Assembly: GCA_020747015.1 (NCBI GenBank) | Contig: JAGTJM010000018.1 | Location: 186,001 to 250,000 of the forward strand | Source of the DNA: Pyrenochaeta sp. MPI-SDFR-AT-0127 | Taxonomy: Eukaryota; Ascomycota; Dothideomycetes; Pleosporales; Cucurbitariaceae | Direction of reading: 5' to 3' | DNA: 64,000 bases | Part shown: positions 42,347 through 54,647 of the stretch, piece by piece | How the letters are laid out: each line of letters opens with the position of its first letter | Position numbering within the stretch: position 1 is the first letter of the stretch | Notes under the pieces: generated by a model | Told to the model about the DNA's origin: nothing | What the model saw: only the letters and a program-made list of their open reading frames with translations | Database searches by the model: none | Program-made: the position numbers and the translations under genes

Positions 42347-42753
42347 GGCCCCAGCCGGCGAATCTTTTCCAAGTCTAGTGAGCAAGTTGCGATGTGTTTG
42401 ACGCAAGCATATCTACGTTTCCAATGACTCAGTTGGTCGTGTGCACATGCCCTTTGACTTCCGGAAGGAGATGAAAGCGCGCCGACGCCAAAGTTTTCCG
42501 GTCCGCCTTTTTCCTGCGGGTTATTACGTATCATCAAGGGGTGCCAGGGCTAAACACGGACATCTTATACAACCTTCCTTGGAGCTGATGGCATTCACTA
42601 TCCTATCGTTTCAGCTGCACTATGCGGTCATCGTGATTCGTCCTGCTGCTGTTCTCCGCATCCATACGGCTTGCTGTGTCGAACTTGGCATATCCACCAG
42701 AACAGGCAACATATCCCCAACTCTCTCCTCTCAGCACACTGAAGATATTCAGG
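42347..42753. other. intergenic region before C1-tetrahydrofolate synthase
   Basis: 407 bases between the synthase start and the stop of the HPD-motif gene, both on the minus strand. It should contain the synthase promoter. No other feature recognised. Confidence 0.4.
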
Positions 42754-44261
42754 CTATGCTTCGCATGCATCCATTAGTATCCCATAGAAGACAAACATCT
42801 GCTCTGCCATAGGCTTCAGACGTTCTGTATGCTCGGGTTGGCAGAACCGAGCGAACCTGTCCGGGTGCCAGACATTCCGCTCCTCTTTGAGCCATTCATA
42901 GGAGTATCTGTCAGAACCATTCAGCAAGACGTTCAAGTCGTGTACGCAGATGCCCAGTGAAGAAACATCTTCCTTGAATGCTTGGCATTGCCGCTTGCTG
43001 CACACGTCGATATAGAGTGCCATTCGGGGAAAGCTGCACATGTGGCCAGGCACCAGTAGCTTCTGAAGATCTTCTTGAAACTGTTTGTAGGCGCTCTTTG
43101 GGTTCTTGTGCAGCTTACAGTCCCCAAAATCTAGCCAAGAACGGTGCACCCATCCCTTGATGTTCTTCCTGCCCAAGACGATGAGCCAGTCCCGGCCCAT
43201 ATCTCGCAATACCTTGACCCTTTCACCCTTCATGAGCTCCAACTCCCAAGAATCCTTCGGATGGGGTCGACCTGATTTTAGGCTTGTCGCCCACTGGAAG
43301 GGTACGTCAGGCTCTTGAGCCACAAACTGGACGCTGAGATCTGGTTGGTGGACGTCATCGCTCGAACGTAGGTTGGTGTGTAGGCACTCTTGGCCAAAAT
43401 GGATAACGAAGATCGCCTCCTTTCCCGGCTGCTGCTTCTTTAGAAAGACAAATGTCTCTCCTACATTTGAATGAGGATCGATGGCAACATACTAGCTTAT
43501 ATTAGTGATGTTCAAGCGTAATACTGGGAAACTTACGGCGAGTTCATTCTCTAACTTAGAATCCAGCCTCTTGTATCCTGTATCCCTCCATAACTCATGC
43601 CATGCGGCACGCATGATATCTGCATGATAGTGCCAGACGTGGAATTTACCGCTCTTCATGTAAAACGTGCCGTCACGATGCCACTGAACATTATCAAGTG
43701 TGCCTTGCTTCAGAGAACCTTTCATGACACTATTATACTCTCGAAATGTGGAGCTCAGTTGACAGAGCTTGACTTGGAGGAGTTGGGGTACGTTCGAACA
43801 CGCCCAAGCTTTCTGTGACCATAACACGAATGACTCACCATCTCCAAGCTGGACACGGAGGGAAGAAAGGCGATTGTTTGGCTTGTTGAGCCGCTGTACG
43901 AGTTCATATAACGCTACTGGCGCGTCCTTGCCAAGCCGAAACGCGGAAGTGCCATCGTTTGTCTTGTAGGCGAGGAACCAGGACTCAGGCTCGGTTCCAA
44001 ATGAAGCCCAGAGGATCATCTTGACATAGCCAATAGATATCGCAGTAAAGAAGTCCATTGGTATTTGAGTACTAAATCAATGCTGTGAGCTTCGTCCACA
44101 CCCATTCGAAAGGTCACCTACCCGCTATACCCGTTTGGAGTGGCGCAAAACTGCCTACCATATGGACCAAACGCTACAATATACTTGTCGGCGGGAAGAC
44201 ATTCGAGTCGATCCAGTACGGCTGAGAAGACAACAAGGTCAGGAGATTCGGCAGAAGCCAT
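42754..44261 (-). CDS. uncharacterised fungal protein with an SH3-like segment and an HPD motif
   Basis: Three exons (44122-44261, 43537-44071, 42754-43491), introns of 50 and 45 nt, 470 residues. It opens MASAESPDLVVFSAVLDRLE and has KYIVAFGPYGRQFCATPNGY, then a region with WASFGTEPESWFLAYKTNDG. The middle has VAIDPHSNVGETFVFLKKQ. After it, WELELMKGERVKVLRDMG with WLIVLGRKNIKGWVHRSWL looks like an SH3 fold. The last 60 residues contain YEWLKEERNVWHPDRFARF, with an HPD triplet as in J-domain co-chaperones, followed by a helix; whether it can stimulate Hsp70 is unknown. The frame opens further upstream to an ATG at 44441, but the first exon chosen matches the start of this lineage-specific family as I know it. 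Confidence 0.7.
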
Positions 44262-45599
44262 AATTGCTGAAGTACGCGCCGCGGCCGCCAAACAATGGCG
44301 AATCTGCAAGACGTCAATTCTTTTTATCAAGGCAGTTTGAAGCCAGCCAAAGCCAATTGTCGGTTGCTTGTCGCGAGGCTTGGAGGTCACCGCAGAAAGG
44401 AGCGTTTGCGCCAAGCCTACGATGAGGGTAATTGCGACCAATTCAACTTATTGGAAGATTCTTGTGCAAATGTACTCTATTACGCAACTAGGGAGTAAAT
44501 TGACAGCATATCCTGCAACAAAGAGCATCTCGAGTTTTGAGATAAAGTGATGTTCAGTACGATGCGTTGCAAAGGCAGGAGCAATATTCTTTGAGTGAAC
44601 CGAGATTCCATCGAAAAGATTGTTAAACAATGCTGTCTGGCGGCAGAGCAGGCTCTTAGGCTACTTAAAGTGCTTTGGTTACACTATAATGTGATCAATT
44701 TCTGCCTTGTTCTCTTGAGCTCATACGTTGGCGCAAGAAGTCCCTTAGGGCATCAGTTGCACCGATGTGCGAATATACAGTCACAGCGGTTGCATAGTGG
44801 CTCGACTTAAGAGATATCGTGTTGCAATCGAAGCCGTCTCAGTCTCTGTATATTCGGTAATAGATATTGCACGGCGTTCAACGCTATCCACTTACACTGT
44901 GTTACGTGTCGTAGAGGTGCCCAAGCTTCGTGGGTCTGAAGCAACACCATCACAGAATAAGATATTGAGATACAACTTACGAAGATGTGAAGTGGTTAAG
45001 GGCAACAGGCCTCAAGCTTGGATAGACTTTTGTAAATCAACCCGTTATACAAACGGTTCAACCCACAGGGCATTAACATCAAGGGTCAATTTAGCGTATG
45101 GGACAAGGCCTCGATGATTCAAGACCGCCAGAAAGGAGAGGATCGACAAAATATGGGCTTACTCCTGTCTCTCGCTCAGACTCGAGTTGTGAGTCAACGA
45201 CAACCTTGAAAAGTGTCCACTGATTCTGATCCTGCGATATGCACCAGCCCACAGCATGTCGGTGCGTAGGTGTAAGACAAGACCTAGGAGCAACTTGACT
45301 CATATCTGATGATGACACCTAGGTATGAAGGTAAATGACCCAGAATGAATCATTAGGCTATAGTAACTCCCGAAGGTTGTATGTTTGCTATCTGACTCAA
45401 GTCAGGATGGGAGTGTGTTGTTCAGCACATTGGCCGACTCATGCGGGACACTTTGCGCTAGCGATGCTTTGGGGTTAGACCAAAAACAGCCCACCTTCAA
45501 CACCAAGCCGTCGATATCAGAACAGTCACCGAAATTTAAGACACCGCCTTCCCTGCTACATATACCCCGACCACCCTTACCTCCACACGCGCCACCAAA
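44262..45599. other. long intergenic region, divergent
   Basis: About 1.3 kb between the HPD-motif gene (minus) and eIF3i (plus). Frames up to 116 codons begin at non-ATG codons and show no family. The last 130 bases before eIF3i are C-rich, likely its core promoter. Confidence 0.4.
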
Positions 45600-46770
45600 A
45601 TGAGGCCGATTTTACTCTCGGGACACGAGCGTGCGCTCACGCAGGTCAAATACAACGCGGATGGCGATATCATCTTCTCGGTCTCCAAAGATCACGTTGT
45701 GTGCGCGTGGTGTTAGTACCGGCCTGTACAAGTGAAAACAAGGCAAAGAGCTAACAAAATGCAGACTCACACAATGGCGAGCGGTTAGGAACCTACCATG
45801 GCCATCAGGGCGCTCTCTGGACCGTCGACGTGAACCCCTCATCCGAACTTCTCGCAACCGGTGGCGCAGACAACACAATGCGATTATGGGAGGTCAAAAC
45901 TGGCAAGCTTTTGCACACATGGGAGTTCAACACATCGATCAAGCGCGTAGAATTCTCGGCAGACGGCAGACAGCTACTGGGTGTGACAGAGAAGCGATCA
46001 GGTCACCTATCCACAATCTGCGTATATGAGATCAACCCGGACCCAGAGGCACAGCAGTCGGATGAGCAGTTGTTGAGGATAGTGTGCGATGAGAGCAAGG
46101 CGACTGTTGCTGGTTTCAGCTACCTCGCAAAATACATCATCTCGGGACATGAAGATGGCTCGATCACACAATGGGATGCGAAAACCGGAGAGCTACTGAG
46201 CAGCAATTACGACGTGCATGAGCCAGATATGCAGAGTATGCAAAACACTTGATATAATAATGGGGCGTTGCTAACACAGCGTAGTCACCGACCTCCAGTG
46301 GGCACCAGACCGAACATATTTTATCACAGCCTCGAAAGACAAGACCGCAAAGGTTAGTTCGCAACTCTCAAGGGCGGCTAGGGATCATGGCTAACACTTC
46401 TCAGCTCGTTGATGTCGAAGAACTTACCGTGCTCAAATCCTACGTTGCCGACACACCCCTCAACAGCGCCGCCATTACCCCGGTAAAAGACTTCGTTATC
46501 CTCGGCGGAGGTCAAGCCGCCATGGACGTCACCACCACATCTGCGCGCCAGGGTAAATTCGAAGCTCGTTTCTACCACAAGATCTTTATGGAGGAGATTG
46601 GCCGTGTCCGTGGCCACTTCGGACCGCTGAACTACGTCGCTGTTCACCCGCAAGGTACCAGCTACTGCAGTGGAGGTGAGGACGGATATGTGCGTGTACA
46701 CCACTTCGATAAGCCGTACTTTGACTTCTTGTACGAGGTTGAGAGGGAGGCAGCGCAGGCGAACTTGTAG
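45600..46770 (+). CDS. tif34: eukaryotic translation initiation factor 3 subunit I (WD40)
   Basis: eIF3i is a seven-bladed WD40 propeller in the eIF3 complex bound to the 40S ribosome. Four exons (45600-45711, 45765-46235, 46285-46352, 46405-46770), introns of 53, 49 and 52 nt, give 338 residues, the family length. It begins MRPILLSGHERALTQVKYN and contains GTYHGHQGALWTVDVNP, TGGADNTMRLWEVKTG, SGHEDGSITQWDAKTGELL, DLQWAPDRTYFITASKDKT and the C-terminal GHFGPLNYVAVHPQGTSY with GGEDGYVRVHHFD. All are hallmarks of eIF3i. An essential housekeeping gene; exon joins keep the frame throughout. Confidence 0.93.
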
Positions 46771-47226
46771 AGTATGAAGTTATAAGAGATGTCTGGAATG
46801 ATGGGGCATGCATGCAACGGCGTTCCGGCGGGTTGGTCTGGCTCTTCAAAAGTTTTGAGAGAGCAAAGCACAGATATAGAGACTCTGTCTGAGAGCCATC
46901 CATGTTCCTCAATAATGAGAGAAATGCAACAAAAGAACAAGATATCATACATCGCATCTTTTCCGTGATCGTCTCCTTGTTTGTGATTGGTTCACATTAT
47001 TAGCGATGTTCCTAGCTCTTAACCTCACCTCGTGCGTGACTGTCAATACTTCTTTGCGTCGAAATTGTAACTTCATCCAGCACGGCAAGATGATACACTA
47101 ACGCGCTAGAAGGCATGTTATCTATTGTCAACATCTCAACATCAAAATTTTGCGGTGTCGGTATCCCAATGTGAGTCTTGGAGCCATCGCACCTCTTACG
47201 CGATCCGCTGCATAGTAGATCGAAGG
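46771..47226. other. intergenic region between eIF3i and the phosphatase-like gene
   Basis: 456 bases, with only short frames. It should hold the eIF3i terminator region and the next promoter. Confidence 0.4.
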
Positions 47227-48401
47227 ATGGGTGCTGATGTACCTGGTACTGACAAGCTTAGACCTATCTTCATTTTATCAACCTTGCTTATTCTCCTCTA
47301 CTATATCAGCATGAGCACTCCAGCGCAAATCCCTGTTCCGGCAACCCCGCCACGCAAATTCCACTTCAAATACACAATTCAGAAAGGGTACTTCCAACAA
47401 TCCGAAGACTCGACGGATGACAAGGAGTTCGACTTTGTACTTTTTGCCCATTCCTTATCTTCGTCTACTTACCTGACTAACACTGGCTAGAGGAAAAGCA
47501 ACTTCGGTCTCATAGACCGCAAGTACGACACCGATGGCAGTACCGCAGATCAAGAGCTATGGCCGCGCTTCGAGAAGTATGTACGCACTCTAGACAAGAA
47601 TGCAAAGGAGCATGAGTCGTTCAAAGTGCTTTTCCTCGGCCGCCACGGCCAGGGGTGGCATAATGTTGCCGAAGCAAAGTACGGGACTGCAGCTTGGGAT
47701 GTGCGTGTATCCTTGCAACGCGTGAAAACATTGTTCATAACTCACATTGTGCGCAGTGTTACTGGTCTGCTCTCGATGGCGCAGACGGCATACGCTGGGC
47801 TGACGCACTTCTCACATCGACAGGCCAGGAGCAGGCAAAGGACGTCCGCGCGCTATGGAAGGAGCAGCTACCGCGTGGCATCCCGCCGCCAGAGACGTAC
47901 TATGTGAGCCCGCTGACACGGACCATTGAGACAGCAGACTTGTCGTTCAAAGAGCTGGATCTTCCAAAGGACAAGCCGTACAAACCCTTTATCAAAGAGT
48001 TGCTCCGTGAGGCGCTTGGTGTCCATACGTGTGATCGCCGAAGCACGAAAAGCCATATCGAGAAGACGTTTCCACATGTCACGTTTGAAGAAGGGTTTTC
48101 AGAAGAAGATGTATTATGGGAAGCAGACTATCGCGAGCCTCGAACTGCACGGCGGTATCGACTAGCCCAGCTATTGGATGATGTCTTTGCTACGGATGAG
48201 AAGGTCTTCCTCTCGCTCACAGCACACTCTGGCGCGATTGGAAGTATTCTGGAAGCTATTGGGCATCGTACTTTTGCTCTTGAGACAGGTGGTTTTATTC
48301 CTGTCTTTGTCAAAGCTGAGAAAGTCGATGGAGAGCGAGTAAAGCCTCCAAAGGAGCCAAGTGAGGGTCCGCCCATGTGCGATGGTCCGCCGCCGCAGTA
48401 A
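47227..48401 (+). CDS. phosphoglycerate mutase (histidine phosphatase) family protein
   Basis: Three exons end at 47436, 47700 (from 47491) and 48401 (from 47757), introns of 54 and 56 nt. The catalytic motif VLFLGRHGQGWHN is clear, with the second Arg in SPLTRTIETAD and the second His in LTAHSGAIGS. The family includes yeast Pmu1 and other histidine phosphatases; many act on small phosphorylated metabolites. From ATG 47311 (MSTPAQIPVPATPPRKF) it has 326 residues, the usual fungal form. An in-frame ATG at 47227 adds 28 residues with a hydrophobic run (IFILSTLLILLYYI) that could anchor the protein in a membrane. I cannot decide between them; both are included in the span. Confidence 0.85.
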
Positions 48402-48741
48402 GCGTGTAAAACAGACATTGTGCATATCACAGCATTGTTAGAGGGTGAAACGATTGGGTTGGTCATGAATCGTGGATTTTTCTGTGGTGTCTATAAATGA
48501 TGTTGTGGAAACCAGGCTACTCATTCCAAAAGAAGAGCAAACTGAGATATACACTCAAAACCTCCTTGAATTCATCCATCATTGGTCATTCTGCCGTGAT
48601 ATCCATCGAACGCCCAAAATCCACGCCCGCTAATCCAGAAGATGGGATCTTGCCACCGAAGCTCGGTTACTGAAGACAAAAAGGGGTCCAATTACTGGGG
48701 CAGCGACTCAATCACGGAGCACGCCCGTTCATCATATCCGT
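48402..48741. other. convergent intergenic region
   Basis: 340 bases between the stop codons of the phosphatase-like and MBF1 genes, holding their 3' ends. Nothing else seen. Confidence 0.4.
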
Positions 48742-49318
48742 TCAATTCTTCTTCGCAAACTTCGGCTGCCCAATCTTGTCCCCCCTCAACACTACATTGA
48801 GCACGCGTTCCATTGTACCAAGCAGCTTCTGATCTGGGGTTGCAGTACCGCGCTCAAAATCTGCAATGATGGTGGGTGTGCTGTTACACTTTGTCGCGAG
48901 ATCTTTCTGCGTCATGGTGGTGCCCTTGTCGTTCTTCGCCTCGGAGCGTGCCTTGGAGATGGCTTGGCCGACAACGGTGCCAACGGTCTTGGGCTTCACA
49001 ATGTCATCGGAGCGGTCGACCTTGGTAAGGCGCTGGCCTTCTTGGGAGGCGGAGGATGCACCCTGATGAAGGTTAGTGGGGCTGAATTCGAGATATGTGG
49101 AGAATGGAGATTGGGCAGAATGAGAACGAATCTGTGGCGGGCAATAGACTACGTACAGCATTGGCAGAGGCATACTTCTTCTCTGTGGCGATGACAGCTC
49201 CGCTTCGTTGGGCAGCGTTCAGCGCGGACTTGCCCTTGACGACAGTCTCGCGAGGTCCAGCGGCGCCACCACGGGTGCGGCTACCAATCTTGGTGACGGA
49301 GTTCCAGTCTTCAGACAT
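48742..49318 (-). CDS. mbf1: multiprotein-bridging factor 1, transcriptional coactivator
   Basis: MBF1 bridges TBP and bZIP-type activators and also acts in ribosome quality control. Two exons (49157-49318, 48742-49062) with a 94-nt intron give 160 residues. It opens MSEDWNSVTKIGSRTR and has the N-terminal MBF1 region (VVKGKSALNAAQRSGA, then LTKVDRSDDIVKPKTVG) and the Cro/C1-type helix-turn-helix: ISKARSEAKNDKGTTMTQKDLATKCN, then TPTIIADFERGTATPD and LERVLNVVLRG-like (MERVLNVVLRG). It ends in the typical basic tail KFAKKN. The intron is longer than average for this window. Call is firm. Confidence 0.93.
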
Positions 49319-50929
49319 TGTGTAGGTTGGCTTTCGGGAGCAAGTGAAGGAAGTTGTAGTCGTGGAAGTTTTTTGATGGAAAGCTGAGCGGTGAGTTTCG
49401 CGTGCAGATGGTGGGGTGGACGCTTCTTATATGGTCTGCGGGCAGCGTTTGCTGAGACAGATTTGTCAGGCGATTGGCGTGGAATGTGGGTGTGAACTTG
49501 AAGTAGAAAAGGGCCTTTAGTTTGGGCTCTGATTCAATATGTAGAGGCCTGGAGGCTGTAATGCAAGGCCGCGATGAGTCGGAGCGGAACGTGAGGTCAC
49601 CGCCACGCGCTAGTCTTGCTTGGGCACAGGGTCTCTCGAAGATTCCATGCCCGAGCAGTCAGCTCTTCAGCCCTTCCGCCCTTCTTTCACCGAACGACCA
49701 ATCTTCATTGTGGCTTATACGACACAGTCCGGATTGATGAGGATGGCCGAGTGAAAAGTCGACTGTAAGTTGCCATTCGGTTGCGGCTGGGCTGAGTACG
49801 CAAGCTGTTTGGTCGGGCAGAAAATTTCTATACGGATCTCACTTTGCTGTAGGCTCTTTCATAGTGCACGACTCTTCGCTTCCGTTCAGGTCATCATCCA
49901 CATTTCACGGACATGGAGACGTCTCATGTTTCTCACCATAGCGAAGTTCAACTAGGTTGATTGAACGTAAAATAATGGAAAGCTTTCGTCTCGAGATACA
50001 AAATGGGAATGAGGCAAAGTCCCAAAGTCGCAACAAGTCTTCGATGTCTTGCACATCGATTATCATCACGGAGTCTACATGCGACGAACTCAGTGAGTCT
50101 AATAGGATGTCGAGAGCAACACTGCTATAAAATGTCGAATTCTCTACCACATATGAAAGACTGCACGGTAAGCAAGTAAATGACCAGTAGCATAGCACCC
50201 TCTTCAGTATACGTCGTCCCTCCTTCCATGAGAGACTCGTTTGTCAAAAGCAGGCAGATAAATATTCCTCCCCGCTCCAAGCCCCTTACTTGTACTATTG
50301 ACCTAATGCTTGGGTGTCTGGTTCCCACTTTCCGTGGACAGGCGCTGGTGCTTGGGGCGGGACATATATAGCTATCAAATGTTGTTTTCTTCATTAGTTC
50401 TTTTCGTGGAGTCCATCAAATACTTGCGACTGTGGTCGGCAGTGGTCATAAGTTACATGTGAAGACAAACGCTGCATGGCGTGACAAAAGTATTCATGGT
50501 AGTTGAGAAACGGATAGTCGGCTAGCTGGTACAGCCTTTTAGAAAGCTTCACGAGGCATTTCTTGTGCTTGTTCCAAGCTCTCTAGCATTTAATAAAAGG
50601 CATTGCAAAAGTAGTCAATATTAATCGTTGGTCATAGGTCTAGGCTAAGTGATGGCAACTAGGTAATCATCGCAGTTCTGCCCAGAACATCGTGCATCAC
50701 CCTACCAGCGACGGTGCAACTTTCTCCTTTGCTTGATCTACCATTAAGGGTCAGTGGACAGAGCGCATCGCCGTTGCGCCGCCATACGGTAGTAAAAATC
50801 GGACACATAGCATTCTGAATTCCTTTCCATGGCGCCGATAAGCAAAGCTGGCCCAGTGCTACGGAAAGTAGATGCAGGGGTGTACCATCCAATGCAATTT
50901 TCATGAAATCGTAAAACAAAGTAACCGGA
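49319..50929. other. long intergenic region between MBF1 and trehalase
   Basis: About 1.6 kb. The left 200 bases are the MBF1 promoter. A sequence near 49741 (GGATGGCCGAGTG) recalls a tRNA A box, but no B box or stems follow. No gene supported. Confidence 0.4.
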
Positions 50930-53317
50930 CTACATTATGCCGATATCCGACATTGCCTTCTCGTAGCTGTTCCAATCTGTAAGGGCGCCGAGTGCACGAC
51001 GCTCATGAGCGCTCAGGAGGGTGAGACCATAAATGTAGCTCGCGTTGACCCAGCCGAAACTAGTACGTGTTAGTACTCATTGCAACAGAAAGAAGAATTA
51101 CAGTACTCACCCCTCACGAGGAACACCTTTAAAGTCGCTGCCCTGATTACCGTACTCCGCTTCAACTTTGTGTGGATCAATCTTCCTTGTAACATCGTAC
51201 TTCTCAACCACAACGCCGTTGAAGTCAACAAACGCCTTGGTGACCATGAAGAGCCAGCGATAAGCGAGTCGCTGGGCCTCAGCATCGTATCCATATCTCT
51301 GCATACCGACCCAGGCAAGGATCTGCTGCGGGGCCCAGCCAAAGGGATAGTCCCATTGACGATTGGGGCGATCAATACCCACTTTACCGCGTGACTTTTC
51401 TGATCCAGAGACAAGGCCGCCGAAGACTTCGAGCTTTGGTAGTGCCTTCTCAACAAGGATGCTGGCCTGTCGAGGAGTTGCTAATCCAGACCACATGGGC
51501 CAGAAGGTAGTGGCGCTCTCGTATCCGGTGCGTTCTTGCTTAACGGTGTTATAGTCAAAGTACATGCCAGCTTCTTCATCCCATAAGTACTTGTCAACTT
51601 GGACACGTCGCCTCCTAGCGCGACGCTCCCAGGTGGCTGAAGTCTCGACTTGGCCCGGCTTCATGTTGGCGGTGCAGAATTCCGCTGGGATTTCGAGTCG
51701 ATCGCCGAAGTGATGGCGAATGCAACGGCCAATGTCAACTTCATACTTGTACAACAAGGCGTTAACATCGACAACTGCAAGGTCGGCTGCAACCTTCTCG
51801 AGGCGGTAAGAGGTATCGTGACCAGATTCACGCACTGCGCGATCATGAAGAAAATAGTTGTCGAGCTCAGGCTCGCTTACGCGCTGGTGGTTATATGCGT
51901 CAACAAACTCCTCGAAAGTCATGCCGTACTTTTTGGCATATGGCGTCAAAATGTGCTCAAAATGTGTAGCTTCCGTCTCAGGAGGCACACCTAAGCCTCC
52001 GGGGCGATACCTGGAAAGACCAGTCACGGGGTCCAGGCGAGGAGCGGACATCCAGACAGAGTGATATTCCTTGATCGCGGCAAGGATTGCTTCTCGCAGA
52101 AAATCCAACGCCCCAGGTTCATGCTTGATACGTTCGTAGCAGCGCAGCGCCATGTCTGTTAGGAAGGGCGGCTGTGAGCGACACAGATAGTATGTTCGGT
52201 TTGCGTTGAGTATCTTGTTGTAATGCTTGATACAGAAGCAAAAATGGATGACCATGGACTTGACCAGATCAACACGATCATTTACCAGCAAGCCAAGCGA
52301 TTCCATATAGCTATCCCAGCCGTAGAGCTCGTTGAAACGGCCGCCGGGTACGACAAAGGGTAGACCTCTGAGATCCTTTTTCTTGGTCACAGGGTCAATC
52401 CATTCCTCCATGGCGATAGCGAGCAGGCCAGGTGCCTTGTTCAAGTCTCGCACATAGCTGTCATTGTCGCAGTCCTTATCAAGCCATACGACATCCAGAC
52501 GCATCTCTGGGTGTTCTTTGGCAATGCGAGTGTAATACTCGTGTTGCTCAGGGGCGCCTTGAGGAATGTATATGCGGGGACGTGGGTCGTCTGTCCAGTC
52601 CTTGGGATCAACGCCGACCTTTGCGATGTTGGAGCCATCGATGCGGCGTGTGAGGCCATCCCAGAATGAATATTGGATCAACCGAGACAGGCGGTTCACA
52701 GGGTTCTCGTTAAGACGGGCTTCGTCTAGAACAATGGTTCTACGGCCGTAGTCTTGGGCGAGGGTAAGCTCCTGGAGTAGGTTCGATAGCATGTAGGTGC
52801 CTCGCACGTCAAACTTGTTGTGGGCATTGGAAGCGAGGGTACCGAGAGAGAGCACCTGTTTCAGGTCAGCAATATTTCATTAATTGCTACGCCAAATCGT
52901 ACCTTTGGCCCCTTATCGTCGATTGTTATCTGGTAGTTTTGGTCCGAATCTTCTCGAGAGAGGAGCGTCTTGAGCGTGGGCTCGACTTGGACGAGGAAGC
53001 GGCGTGGCTGCAGAGAGACCTCATCTGCTTTTATGAGTATGGGTGTGTGGACATGAGATGTAGTAGGCACGGACCGTGACTGATGCGGCGTCCTTGGGAC
53101 ACACCCTCAGAGATTGGGGCATTGCGACCGGAGCGATCTACGTTCTGCCTCGTGTAAGCGCTGGCAGGTCAATGTAGGTGGTAAATGGACGCACAGCCGA
53201 GTATGTCCTCGCTCTGATATGCTTGCGCGAGTGGCTTTCGCCGTAGTAGACGTGGGGTGCAGCGAGCGGGTCGAGCACAATGGAAGTACGGCGGGCATTC
53301 AAAGATTGCGAGCTCAT
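50930..53317 (-). CDS. neutral trehalase, with an unresolved N-terminal junction
   Basis: Neutral trehalase splits cytosolic trehalose into two glucoses and is activated by cAMP-dependent kinase. Exons on the minus strand: 53195-53317, 52903-53079, 51111-52855, 50930-51059. With introns of 115, 47 and 51 nt the product is 724 residues. Family signatures are plain: PGGRFNELYGWDSYMESLG, QWDYPFGWAPQQ and ERR-rich catalytic regions, and the end GFGWVNASYIYGL. The 115-nt first intron is doubtful: a 50-nt intron (53145-53194, ending GAGGCAG) would leave an open stretch coding NVDRSGRNAPISEGVSQG plus RRISHG, with a PKA-type RRxS site, but this frame is one base out from SVPTTSHVHTPILIK at about 53073. 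So either the longer intron is used or there is a one-base deletion (or error) here. No EF-hand could be confirmed. Confidence 0.85.
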
Positions 53318-54647
53318 GCTATGGGGGACAGGAGGCGGGAGCAACAGGCAGACTGTGCTGTGTTGCGGCGGGTGGGTGGTGAAGATATTGCTCCTATGGC
53401 GTAGGCGGAGTACGGGATGGCACAGGTACCCGCTGGTACTGGTGGGGGCGGGGCGGGACCTCTAGAAGATGATGAAGATCAAGAAAAACCAAGAGTCACA
53501 CGACGAAGATGCTGGAATAAGTAGTGCGTGTGGCGTATTGAAGTGCGATGTAGGACTAAGGTCAACAGATATTGCTTCACGATGGGTCGGAATAGGCGTT
53601 GACAAAGACAAGCCCGGCAGGTTCTCCGACAGGATCCCTTCAGACAGCTATAAAACAGCAGGCGTCGACGGCGTCAGGTCTGTAGTCATCACGATGCAGC
53701 CCGGGCAATGACAATACAGGCGGTGAGCGTCTTCTGCATTGTTGAGCAGCGGGATAAGAACGACTCGGGTCATACCTCCAGGCGCGACGACGATGGTTGA
53801 CGGTCGGGTCTCGTGCTCCTTTTCTGCCCTCCCTCGCGCCTGCCCTGCTCCTCACGTCGCTCCTTCCCTCCCTTTCCCACCACTCCCCCGTCCACCACTT
53901 CCACGCCGAGGCTTGCCGCTCTCTCGCCTGGCGACCCACCCACTACGTCACCGGCCGTGTCCTGCTCCATTGCGTCTCCAAGCGTTGTTGTTGAGCTTCA
54001 ATGGCTCTGAACAAAAAAGTCCCGTCCTGCCGCTGACCCTGGATTCGGGTGAAATTTTGTTTGCCATCATGCGGCGGCTAACTGGCTCCTCTGTCGGGTC
54101 AGACGCAGCTCACCATCAGCCTGCAGTGAACCCCCCACGACTAGCAGCCCCACGAACCACCATCGTGACCTCTCCGAATCAACAACCATCTGTCCCCGCA
54201 CGAGCTGAGTGGCTTTCGCTTGAGGCTGCCGAGTTTGTTCTTCATCACAATCCTTTGGCCACCTGACCCGGTTGACGGGAAGCAGCATCCACCTCCTGAA
54301 CAGCCTGCCATGTTTGCTTGCCGTCTCGCCCAACTGTGCCGAACGGAACTGTGATCGGCTCTCCATTCAACCCGTACACTGCAGAGTCACACGCTTTGTG
54401 GTGGCAATAGAATGGTAGGAGTTTGCGACTCTGAAATTATAGTCGGATCCGTAAGGGGGCACCTATGCCCGACCATCATTATACACTAAGACATCATCCA
54501 TACAAACAAAAGAAAGAGTTGTGTCGGCCGTCTACAACGCAAAGAGGCTACCGTAATACTAACCGGTGCAGATGAGCACCCCCAACGCCTTCGCTAAAAA
54601 CAGGCAATCATCAAAAAACGACAGGTTTCCTTAATCCAGTCCACTTT
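53318..54647. other. long intergenic region upstream of trehalase
   Basis: About 1.3 kb with C/T-rich stretches (53820-53900). Frames of up to 175 codons are low-complexity Pro/Ser/Arg artefacts. It should contain the trehalase promoter and possibly further 5' UTR. No repeats or RNAs recognised. Confidence 0.35.

Noticed and set aside
44767..45117. 116-codon plus-strand frame
   Set aside because: Non-ATG start and no recognisable domain.
49741..49760. tRNA A-box-like GGATGGCCGAGTG
   Set aside because: No B box, acceptor pairing or anticodon arm downstream.
53739..54266. 175-codon Pro/Ser/Arg-rich frame upstream of trehalase
   Set aside because: Low-complexity translation of C/T-rich DNA, open on both strands, no GT/AG structure.
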